11,120 bases of DNA from Bacillota bacterium (GTDB lineage Bacteria; Bacillota; Clostridia; Lachnospirales; Lachnospiraceae). Position numbers and translations under genes: made by a program. The first letter of the stretch is position 1. Each line of letters opens with the position of its first letter. Positions 4,738 through 10,892 of the stretch are shown in pieces. Where the stretch lies: positions 1 through 11,120 of the forward strand of contig JAEXNR010000042.1 in assembly GCA_023439505.1 (NCBI GenBank), read 5' to 3'. The notes beneath the pieces are model-generated. The model searched no databases. It saw only the letters and a list, made by a program, of their open reading frames with translations, and had not been told where the DNA came from.

Positions 4738-4855
4738 CCTGATCGGCCAGATGATGTTAGTATCCATGCCCATTGGAATCCTGTTCGGACTTACAGAAAA
4801 ACTGATCAACCTCTTTTTCAGTATGGCCTTCGGCAGCAAAAATATAAAGATATGA
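4703..4855 (+). CDS. Small membrane protein overlapping zot 3' end
   Basis: This 50-residue, mostly hydrophobic protein (about residues 9-30 and 33-43) ends in SKNIKI. The ATG at 4703 follows AGAAGGTG by 7 bases and lies 35 bp inside zot in the +1 frame; the frame stays open back to 4634. It could be the detached membrane segment of the Zot/pI protein, reached by reinitiation or frameshifting, or a minor coat protein of the pVI/pVII/pIX kind. No family is recognised. Confidence 0.7.
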   Translation: MLEELSYQLIINLIGQMMLVSMPIGILFGLTEKLINLFFSMAFGSKNIKI

Positions 4856-4864
4856 GGTGTGACA

Positions 4865-4999
4865 ATGTCCATAGAAGAATATTACAACCAAATGATACAA
4901 AGTCTCGAAACCATTATTACATTAATCGTAGCCCTCTGCATTACCATTTGTGTCATCATCATCTATACCTTTTTTCACAACATCTTCAGAAGGAGGTAG
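4865..4999 (+). CDS. 44-residue minor coat-like membrane protein
   Basis: MSIEEYYNQM starts a peptide with an acidic N-terminus, one strong membrane span (about 17-37) and a C-terminal FRRR. Acidic-hydrophobic-basic order is that of small filamentous tip proteins (pVII/pIX) and coat proteins. It starts 9 bp after the previous gene, with TGAGGTG upstream. Its last codons (AGAAGGAGG) form the ribosome binding site of the adsorption protein, so the genes are tightly coupled. A longer frame overlapping it (4852-5097) is rich in His/Asn and crosses into the next gene, and I reject it. Confidence 0.75.
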   Translation: MSIEEYYNQMIQSLETIITLIVALCITICVIIIYTFFHNIFRRR

Positions 5000-5002
5000 C
5001 AT

Positions 5003-6655
5003 ATGTACCATTCCTTAAAAACAAAGACCTTTATCGTGATCTTAGCCATATTTCTAGCAACAAACAGCGTACTGGTATCAAATGTAAAAGCCTCTGATCT
5101 CGCTTTATCCTTAAAGGAAGTAGCTGCCGCCGGATCAGCAACTGCACTCCTTGGTTCCTCTGCCCTGGGAATTGCAGTCCCAATTGTTGTTGCCGTAGCG
5201 GCTGCCTGGGCCGGATATGAAATCTATCAAAACCGGGAACAAATCTGGGGTGCCTTCAAGAGCTGGTATGAAAGCGCAAGCAATACCGTCAGGGAATGGA
5301 TGAATCACTTCCAATCCCTCTGGGACAGCGGAGCAGTAACTGACGGGTCGACCATATCAATTCCCCAGGGAGTCCTTCAGGAAGCCAAGCAATTCATAAG
5401 CGATTACAAAGTTGAAATGGATAACAGTAATACTCAGGTATTAGCTTCGCCAACAGTCTCACTCATAACTGCCGGCACCTATGTTGAAAATGCAACCCTA
5501 AAACAGTATATACAAGCCAATTACTCCGATACAGATACCTATAGTTATGCCTCTCCTATACTAGTCCTGAGGGATTTAGTTAACCAGGCAGAATTCGTCA
5601 TGAAATGCCCCTATGTTAGTCCCAGCAATAACATAGGAGACACCTTACTCATCAATTATAATGTAAACCTGGGTGTATCATTTACCTGGCAAGCTATAAA
5701 TGCATTGTCAGATACAACAATCATACCCGGCTTTCCGATAAATCAAATTATATGGTCAGGCGTACAGTTTGATGGCGGTATCTACTCCAACTTAACAAAT
5801 TATAATACATGGTCGTCCTTGCCTCTTGATCAGTGGGAAGGCTTCGAACACCTGAACACCAACATCCCTGAGTTAGTCATTAATGGAAACACCATTACAG
5901 GTGAGAAATGGCGTTATGAATTTGACATTATCATACCCAATGGAGCAAGCGTAGCCTTAGTCAATGAAGGCTATGACGGAAACACCTTCACCAAACAGGA
6001 TTTGCAGTATCTGGTGAATAACGGTACCGCCGTAGGTGCCATCAATCCTCTGGCCCCAACAGACAGAGTCTATAACCCCAGCATAGAAACTACCGGTGCA
6101 CACACTGGAGAACTTGTAATCGAACTGACAACGGATGTGGTAAAAGGCTTAGATAAATACTTAGTCAAAGAAAGAGACAAGACAACAGAAGCCGATTTTA
6201 TACGTACCATTGATCTGCCCGGCACAGGTGAAGTAGTTGTAAATCCTCCGGGATGGCTGGAAGGCTTATTCGATGGGCTCTGGGAAGGACTAAAAAATCT
6301 GCTGGAATGGCTGTTCGTTCCCAGCGATGCCAAAGTCGACGAATTTGTCTCTGCAATGGAGGCAAAACTGGATAAGCAGTGTGGGATCCTAACCTATCCT
6401 CTGGCTCTGGTAATTAAATTCTTAATGGGAGTATTAAGCCTTGGTGTAAGTGACTGCATATTGATGATCCCTCGGATATCCTTCCAGGGCCATCAACTAT
6501 ACGAAGGCCTAGACTTTAACTTCACTGAATTTATAAGTCAGCCCTCATTTAGAGAGCTCTATAGTATCTATATAACCATCACAGACTTCATCATGATCAT
6601 AGCAGTTATAAACCTTGCAATCAAAAAAGGTGATGAAATTATAAGGGGGAATTAA
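5003..6655 (+). CDS. Adsorption/tip protein (pIII-like)
   Basis: This 550-residue exported protein is the largest virion gene. A signal peptide (1-30, likely cut VKA|S) is followed by a small-residue-rich hydrophobic stretch (about 46-72). A Trp-rich segment (80-108) leads to a long extracellular domain rich in Asn, Thr and Tyr (about 110-410), a second Trp-rich part (PPGWLEGLFDGLWEGLKNLL) and two C-terminal hydrophobic segments (about 460-477 and 520-540) ending KKGDEIIRGN. An exported N-terminus with a C-terminal anchor, encoded among coat and Zot genes, is the layout of pIII, which binds the host receptor and ends assembly. The receptor part shows no known fold to me. Its hydrophobic stretch near the N-terminus is odd and might act as a second anchor or fusion element. 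Confidence 0.75.
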   Translation: MYHSLKTKTFIVILAIFLATNSVLVSNVKASDLALSLKEVAAAGSATALLGSSALGIAVPIVVAVAAAWAGYEIYQNREQIWGAFKSWYESASNTVREWMNHFQSLWDSGAVTDGSTISIPQGVLQEAKQFISDYKVEMDNSNTQVLASPTVSLITAGTYVENATLKQYIQANYSDTDTYSYASPILVLRDLVNQAEFVMKCPYVSPSNNIGDTLLINYNVNLGVSFTWQAINALSDTTIIPGFPINQIIWSGVQFDGGIYSNLTNYNTWSSLPLDQWEGFEHLNTNIPELVINGNTITGEKWRYEFDIIIPNGASVALVNEGYDGNTFTKQDLQYLVNNGTAVGAINPLAPTDRVYNPSIETTGAHTGELVIELTTDVVKGLDKYLVKERDKTTEADFIRTIDLPGTGEVVVNPPGWLEGLFDGLWEGLKNLLEWLFVPSDAKVDEFVSAMEAKLDKQCGILTYPLALVIKFLMGVLSLGVSDCILMIPRISFQGHQLYEGLDFNFTEFISQPSFRELYSIYITITDFIMIIAVINLAIKKGDEIIRGN

Positions 6656-6656
6656 T

Positions 6657-6932
6657 ATGTTAACAGAATGGATGCTTTCACTTGGTCAGCACATAATTGA
6701 TGTAGTATTTGCACTCACGGGGGTGCTGCCTGACTTTTCATCCAATATAACCGGAGCAGTCGATAAAGTATTTATTTTGATGTTCAACGGAGTGTCCCTG
6801 GTATCCATCTTCATCGACATGAACATGGTCAAACTTTTGATCCCATTCGTAATAGCTATTCTTAACTTCGATAAGATAATCAAAGCTATTATGTTCATAC
6901 TGAAGAAAATACCAATATTAGATATCAAATAA
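6657..6932 (+). CDS. Hydrophobic minor coat/assembly protein (pVI-like)
   Basis: This 91-residue protein has two or three membrane spans (about 12-27, 38-55, 58-85) and a basic end (LKKIPILDIK). The start is 1 bp after the adsorption-protein stop, with AAGGGGG upstream, so the two are translationally linked. In filamentous phages pIII and pVI sit next to each other and form the same virion tip, which supports this role; sequence alone does not. A 52-bp inverted-repeat element begins 1 bp after its stop. Confidence 0.65.
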   Translation: MLTEWMLSLGQHIIDVVFALTGVLPDFSSNITGAVDKVFILMFNGVSLVSIFIDMNMVKLLIPFVIAILNFDKIIKAIMFILKKIPILDIK

Positions 6933-6933
6933 T

Positions 6934-6985
6934 GTATCTCATTAATCCGGGGCGCCGCCGGCGGCAGCTGTTCAAAACGAGATAC
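6934..6985. repeat. 52-bp inverted-repeat element, copy 5
   Basis: Arms GTATCTC (6934-6940) and GAGATAC (6979-6985) enclose 38 bp. The inner palindrome GCCGCCGGCGGC (6954-6965) is centred exactly on the element's midpoint. GGCAGC occurs at the same offset as in copies 2 and 4. It closes the virion gene block. Confidence 0.87.
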
Positions 6986-6997
6986 AAGAAGGTTAGT

Positions 6998-7075
6998 ATG
7001 ATAATCATTATGGTCGGTGCGATGGGGGCAGCTTTGCCCTTGCGAAGCAGGGCAAAAGGGCACCCATCGCACTAA
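6998..7075 (+). CDS. Possible 25-residue peptide ending in terminator hairpin
   Basis: ATG 6998 has AAGAAGG 5 bases upstream, directly after the right arm of the inverted-repeat element. The frame reads MIIIMVGAMGAALPL then a basic part and stops within the following hairpin. It may be a leader peptide or a chance frame. The overlap with the hairpin means that translation would disturb the fold. Confidence 0.25.
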   Translation: MIIIMVGAMGAALPLRSRAKGHPSH

Positions 7076-7081
7076 TTTTTT
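7017..7081 (+). terminator. Strong two-part terminator hairpin after virion genes
   Basis: Outer stem GTGCGATGGG/CCCATCGCAC (7017-7026/7063-7072) and inner stem TTTGCCC/GGGCAAA (7033-7039/7050-7056) are followed by six T residues (7076-7081). It is large enough also to be a structural part of the replication origin. Confidence 0.82.
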
Positions 7082-7253
7082 GGCTCACCACGTCCTTGTA
7101 ATACGTGGTCTAGAAATACACACCCAATCACCCTCAAAGTGCTGTAAATACAGGCAAAACTGCCATTTTTAGAATTTCGCGAAAGGGGGGGTCTGGCGAA
7201 ATACTTTACCATACTAAAGTGTCACAAAAAACTAACGAAATGGGGAATTAAAC
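7082..7253. other. Leader of rep with hairpins; candidate replication origin
   Basis: It contains a hairpin ACCACGT/ACGTGGT (7087-7093/7103-7109) and GGCA-AAAC-TGCC (7153-7164). A stem ATTTCGC/GCGAAAT (7174-7180/7196-7202) has a loop carrying seven consecutive G residues (7185-7191), and ACTTTA/TAAAGT lies beyond it. Rolling-circle initiators often nick a hairpin near their own gene, so this stem-loop is a candidate double-strand origin. The nick site cannot be read from sequence alone. Confidence 0.5.
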
Positions 7254-8894
7254 TTGATTGATTTACGAAGAATTCAAAGCAAAATCTACAATGAATTAGA
7301 TACCGAAAATCAAGAATACTGGTTCGATATGAAACAACAAAAATTCCTGCATAACATCGATACCTTCTACTACAGCATAAAACTATCCAATGACTTCACC
7401 GCCGACTCCAAAGACCGGGGGTATAAAAAATTAATCCGCTACTTCAAGATCGCAATGGAAGACATCTATGAATTCAATGGCTGCAAACCCTTCCATTTAA
7501 TCGAAGAAGAACAATTAAACCTAAGACCCTTCACCTTCTCAAGGTTTTATAACATCTGCATCGAATGTCCTGATCTCTACGATATCTTTATCGCCTCCAA
7601 AGTACCGGAAGGAGCCGACGGGGAAAGTGTAACCTCAGAAATCGTTGTCCAGCTTCGTTCCTACATGCTATGGATGTATGGCGTTCATGAAAGCTTCGAA
7701 AGAAGCTACCATGTCGTTCAAAAGATATGTGATAACTTCGGTCTGGAGATACTGGAAGTCAAAGAAAACCGTGTAGACTACTGCTGGCATTCCAACTACC
7801 TGCAAGACCCGGAAGAATTCTTCCGAATCGACAAATTTACAAAGATGCAGGTCAGCCGGTTCAGACGTGTTCATATGGAATATGCCTTCAAACCCAACGA
7901 CGAATACGAATGTGACTACATAGCCATGGGAAAGCGCTCAGACAAATGCTTCGTAAGAATATACCTCAAAAGCAAAGAAGTAGTGGAACAGGGATACAAA
8001 CCATGGTTCTTTAAATTCTGGCTGTTCAACGGCCTGATCAACCGCTATGACAACTACATCTATGAAGAATGCTTCAAGATGCAGTCCTGGAAATATGTCG
8101 ACACCGCCAGAATCAAATTCTACTCCGAATACGGCTCCGATCAGAACATGATCAGCTGGTGCCGTAAGGTACTGGATGGTGTTATAGACGTAAGCCCGGA
8201 TGTCCTGAACCGACATGCAAATAATCTCACCCCAAAGCTCACCCTGATCACAAACGTGGAATTCCAGACCATGCGGAAAATGTCCAAATCCTTTCCGCTG
8301 ATCCCGCTGCATAGAGACAATTCCAAATACGACGTTGCCCAGCGCGTCTATGATTACATCGATAACCGCTTCCTGATTGCAGATTACCTGACCCATTCTA
8401 CCTTACGACTGGTGCAGCCGGATGACCAGGCAAACAAATCCCGCCGGCCCTACATCGCCTTCTGGGAAGCCATGCGCCGAACCAAAATGATAGACTGTAA
8501 ACTACCAAAACAAAAACTAAAGCTAATCCGGGAATATCACCGCAATCTGTGCAAAGATGTGGTAAAACGAAAAATGCTAAACAGCGTATTAACCTATGGT
8601 TTCTACACCAGGGGAATCAATGAAGACGATGTTCTGATCGATTGTACAGAAGCCTTACTAAGACTAAACGATAACGATATACATCACATGAAGGTATCCA
8701 AAATAAAAAAATCCAGACAATTCAATGCCGATGAATTGTCCGGGATGGTTGAAGATCATACCTTATGTAATTATAAAATAATCGGGTCCGATGGAACTAC
8801 TTACAATCATTATAAGCTGAAAGAACACATTTGTCAAAATAAAAAGAATGGAGCGCTTAGCAATGATAAACCTGACACTGCAACAGGCACTTGA
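7254..8894 (+). CDS. rep: Rolling-circle replication initiator (Rep_trans-like)
   Basis: This 546-residue protein has the signature region of phage/plasmid initiators of the Rep_trans (replication initiation factor) type. ENRVDYCWH (171-179) is followed by IAMGKRSDKCFVRIYLKSKE (223-242), matching the usual G-S-R-S then RIY-K-E pattern. A tyrosine in or near RIYLK (Y237) may be the nicking residue. The protein would cut one strand at the origin and start rolling-circle synthesis. Translation begins at a TTG with GGGGA 7 bases upstream; no ATG fits. It is longer than many family members, with about 250 extra C-terminal residues of unknown role that are basic and helix-rich. The integrase start lies inside its 3' end. 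Confidence 0.78.
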   Translation: MIDLRRIQSKIYNELDTENQEYWFDMKQQKFLHNIDTFYYSIKLSNDFTADSKDRGYKKLIRYFKIAMEDIYEFNGCKPFHLIEEEQLNLRPFTFSRFYNICIECPDLYDIFIASKVPEGADGESVTSEIVVQLRSYMLWMYGVHESFERSYHVVQKICDNFGLEILEVKENRVDYCWHSNYLQDPEEFFRIDKFTKMQVSRFRRVHMEYAFKPNDEYECDYIAMGKRSDKCFVRIYLKSKEVVEQGYKPWFFKFWLFNGLINRYDNYIYEECFKMQSWKYVDTARIKFYSEYGSDQNMISWCRKVLDGVIDVSPDVLNRHANNLTPKLTLITNVEFQTMRKMSKSFPLIPLHRDNSKYDVAQRVYDYIDNRFLIADYLTHSTLRLVQPDDQANKSRRPYIAFWEAMRRTKMIDCKLPKQKLKLIREYHRNLCKDVVKRKMLNSVLTYGFYTRGINEDDVLIDCTEALLRLNDNDIHHMKVSKIKKSRQFNADELSGMVEDHTLCNYKIIGSDGTTYNHYKLKEHICQNKKNGALSNDKPDTATGT

Positions 8895-9858
8895 CGATTT
8901 TCTCATGGAAAAATCCGCTCATTGTGTACAAAAAACAATAGAATATTACCAGGCAAATATCGGTTACTTTGTCACCTGGTACTCAGATAAAATAAACCGG
9001 ACACCGGATCAGATCCTCCTGTCAGAGATCAACAATAAACTCCTCAACGAATACCTCCTGTACCTTCGCAATAAAACCATATTCGAAGGACATCCCATCC
9101 ATGGAGGACTAAAAAACGATAAGCTGTCCAACAACACCATAAGAACCTACCAGAGAGCCATCCGCGTATTCCTAAACTATTGCTATGTGGAAGAATACCT
9201 CGACACCGATATCTCAAAGAAATTCAAATTCATCCGGGAAAAACAAAGCATCGTCCTTCCCCTCTATGAAAATGAAGTAACCGACATCGATGCCATGTTC
9301 AATCCAAAATGCAAACAGGGAATCCGAAATCTCTGCATCGTACACCTCATGTTAGACGCCGGCCTGCGCTCCGGTGAAGTAGTCCGGCTTACCATCGGAG
9401 ACATCGACTTCCCGAAAGGAATCATCTTCATCAACGACAGTAAATTTAACAAAAGCCGAATGGTACCCATGGCACTAAAGCTAAAGCAGCACCTTCATAA
9501 ATACCTGATCGTCTACCGGGGCGTATCAGAAAACCAGAGCTATGATCTGGACTTAAAATCAGACCCCTTCTTCCTCGAAGTAAAGTCCCAGAAGCCAATC
9601 ACCAGTGATGTAGTCCGCTGCCTCTTCTCCCGGATCAAAAGGAACACCAGCATATCAAGGATATACCCGCACCTGCTCCGGCACACCTTTGCAACCTCCT
9701 ACATCCTCGGTGGTGGAAACCTTGAAAGCCTAAGAATCCTTATGGGCCATTCAGATATCATCACAACCCAGAAGTACATTCACCTGGCACAGACCTATCA
9801 GCTGATGCACCCGGATATCTATAAACTGGACAGGATTTTCTTCAAGACATATTATTAA
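8863..9858 (+). CDS. int: Tyrosine recombinase integrase
   Basis: This 331-residue protein has an N-terminal SAM-like core-binding domain (about 5-115) and a catalytic domain with all conserved residues: R169 (AGLRSGE), a lysine in the 194-197 hairpin, H270 and R273 (HLLRH), H296 (GHS) and nucleophile Y305 (TTQKYIH). It would insert the phage circle at the tRNA-Lys site matched by attP and, perhaps with a helper, excise it. Start ATG 8863 is chosen over ATG 8848 because GGAG (8852-8855 region) is well placed only for the former; it overlaps rep by 32 bp, so both are co-expressed. Its size and lack of an arm-binding domain resemble XerC/D-like enzymes. Confidence 0.93.
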   Translation: MINLTLQQALDDFLMEKSAHCVQKTIEYYQANIGYFVTWYSDKINRTPDQILLSEINNKLLNEYLLYLRNKTIFEGHPIHGGLKNDKLSNNTIRTYQRAIRVFLNYCYVEEYLDTDISKKFKFIREKQSIVLPLYENEVTDIDAMFNPKCKQGIRNLCIVHLMLDAGLRSGEVVRLTIGDIDFPKGIIFINDSKFNKSRMVPMALKLKQHLHKYLIVYRGVSENQSYDLDLKSDPFFLEVKSQKPITSDVVRCLFSRIKRNTSISRIYPHLLRHTFATSYILGGGNLESLRILMGHSDIITTQKYIHLAQTYQLMHPDIYKLDRIFFKTYY

Positions 9859-9894
9859 AGATGTAGTTTTCTCACGAACTTTGATAAATAAATA

Positions 9895-9923
9895 TTGCAT
9901 GTTGGTAAATTTATACTTATAAT
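9895..9923 (+). promoter_or_regulatory. Promoter of the HEPN cargo gene
   Basis: TTGCAT (9895-9900), a 17-bp spacer and a perfect TATAAT (9918-9923) lie 48 bp before the start codon. With the terminator at 10597-10627 this makes the cargo gene an autonomous transcription unit. Confidence 0.65.
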
Positions 9924-9970
9924 TACACTATATCATTATTAAATTATCAAGATATAGAAAGTGAAGAAAA

Positions 9971-10567
9971 ATGGAGAAAAAAATATTAATTAATAATATC
10001 ACAACATATAGAAGAATTGTATTAAATAATTATGACTACTATTGTAAGTGCAAAAATAATATAAATACAATTAATGGCAGTATATCAATGGGTCCAGATG
10101 GAGATAAATTTTTTAATAAGTTATTAATAAAAAAATATGAATTTGCTACACAAATTATTATTTTTTCCGCATTATCAATCGAAGCATTTATAAATGATTA
10201 TTTAATACGATATTTAGATATTAACTATTTTAATTCACTTGATAAATTGGAAGTCAAAAACAAATTAGTAATCGGAATACGAATGGTTTTAAATAAAGAT
10301 TTTCCAAAAGATAAAAAAGCTTATAACTATTTTTCAAATTTAATTAGTCTTCGTAATAAACTTGTGCATTGTAAGTCTTTTAATTTTGATTTTGATAATC
10401 TTATTGATAATTATTTGATTGAAATTGACGAAAAAGAAATAGATCATGCGTTACAAGTTTATAATTTAATAATAAAAGAATTACTTGTTTTACAACCAGA
10501 TTTAGATGAAAGTTATTTAAAGAAAAATGATGATATAAGGGACTGGTATTACATAAATAGTGTTTAA
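9971..10567 (+). CDS. HEPN-domain protein, putative RNase cargo
   Basis: This 198-residue helical protein contains RNKLVH (R128-H133), the R-x4-H motif with Asn after Arg that marks catalytic HEPN ribonucleases. It is preceded by the helix SALSIEAFINDYLI (66-79), typical of the first HEPN helix. HEPN proteins act as RNA-cutting toxins in abortive infection and toxin-antitoxin systems. The gene is far more AT-rich than its neighbours (TTA, ATA, AAT codons) and has its own promoter and terminator. It sits between integrase and attP, a usual place for acquired cargo. No nucleotidyltransferase antitoxin partner is next to it. A defence or superinfection role is inference; the exact family is not recognised. 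Confidence 0.7.
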   Translation: MEKKILINNITTYRRIVLNNYDYYCKCKNNINTINGSISMGPDGDKFFNKLLIKKYEFATQIIIFSALSIEAFINDYLIRYLDINYFNSLDKLEVKNKLVIGIRMVLNKDFPKDKKAYNYFSNLISLRNKLVHCKSFNFDFDNLIDNYLIEIDEKEIDHALQVYNLIIKELLVLQPDLDESYLKKNDDIRDWYYINSV

Positions 10568-10596
10568 TAAAAAATATAAATTAAAAAAGTCCATTT

Positions 10597-10627
10597 ACTA
10601 CCAACTTTAATTAGTTGGTAGTTTTTT
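10597..10627 (+). terminator. Rho-independent terminator of the HEPN gene
   Basis: ACTACCAACT (10597-10606), a 6-nt loop and AGTTGGTAGT (10613-10622) form a 10-bp stem followed by a T tract (10622-10627). Confidence 0.9.
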
Positions 10628-10645
10628 ATTGCCCAAAAGCACTTT

Positions 10646-10707
10646 GTACCTCATCTTTCTCGCTGCAGCTTCCCGATCCGGATCGCAGCTGAAGAAATAT
10701 GAGGTAC
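10646..10707. repeat. 62-bp inverted-repeat element, copy B
   Basis: Perfect arms GTACCTC (10646-10652) and GAGGTAC (10701-10707) enclose 48 bp. The interior holds CTTCCCGATCC and GCAGC at the same offsets as copy A, and the palindrome CGATCCGGATCG (10674-10685). The A-to-G change in the right arm restores pairing with the C in the left arm. The ribosome binding site of the next gene begins 3-4 bases later. Confidence 0.85.
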
Positions 10708-10721
10708 GGAAAGGAGAACCT

Positions 10722-10892
10722 ATGCAAGTTGGTAGAGTAGTTTACATTCTTACGGAAGAGCAAAGTGACACATTACTATCCATATTAAAAGGAAGTCAGG
10801 AAGATGCCCTTCGAGATACACTTTTAAGTGCCCGAAAGACTGTATTTATCGATGATTACCGTCCTGACCAAATGGAAGTCTTATCCCGGTGA
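10722..10892 (+). CDS. Small acidic protein of unknown function
   Basis: This 56-residue soluble protein begins MQVGRVVYILTEEQSDTLLS and ends DQMEVLSR. Start ATG 10722 has AAAGGAGA 5-6 bases upstream, and a longer frame through the inverted-repeat element is rejected. It is predicted as a strand followed by helices. I recognise no family. Its place between the 62-bp element and attP would fit an excision or integration accessory factor, but no DNA-binding motif is visible. Confidence 0.6.
   Translation: MQVGRVVYILTEEQSDTLLSILKGSQEDALRDTLLSARKTVFIDDYRPDQMEVLSR

Noticed and set aside
4852..5097. 81-residue His/Asn-rich frame
   Set aside because: It overlaps the 44-residue membrane protein and the start of the adsorption protein; the latter two have well-placed ribosome binding sites and sensible topology.
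257..10707. Calling the inverted-repeat elements integron attC sites or a CRISPR array
   Set aside because: The attC core GTTRRRY/RYYYAAC is not present and there is no IntI-type enzyme. Copies are scattered between genes, not tandem with spacers, so CRISPR is excluded.
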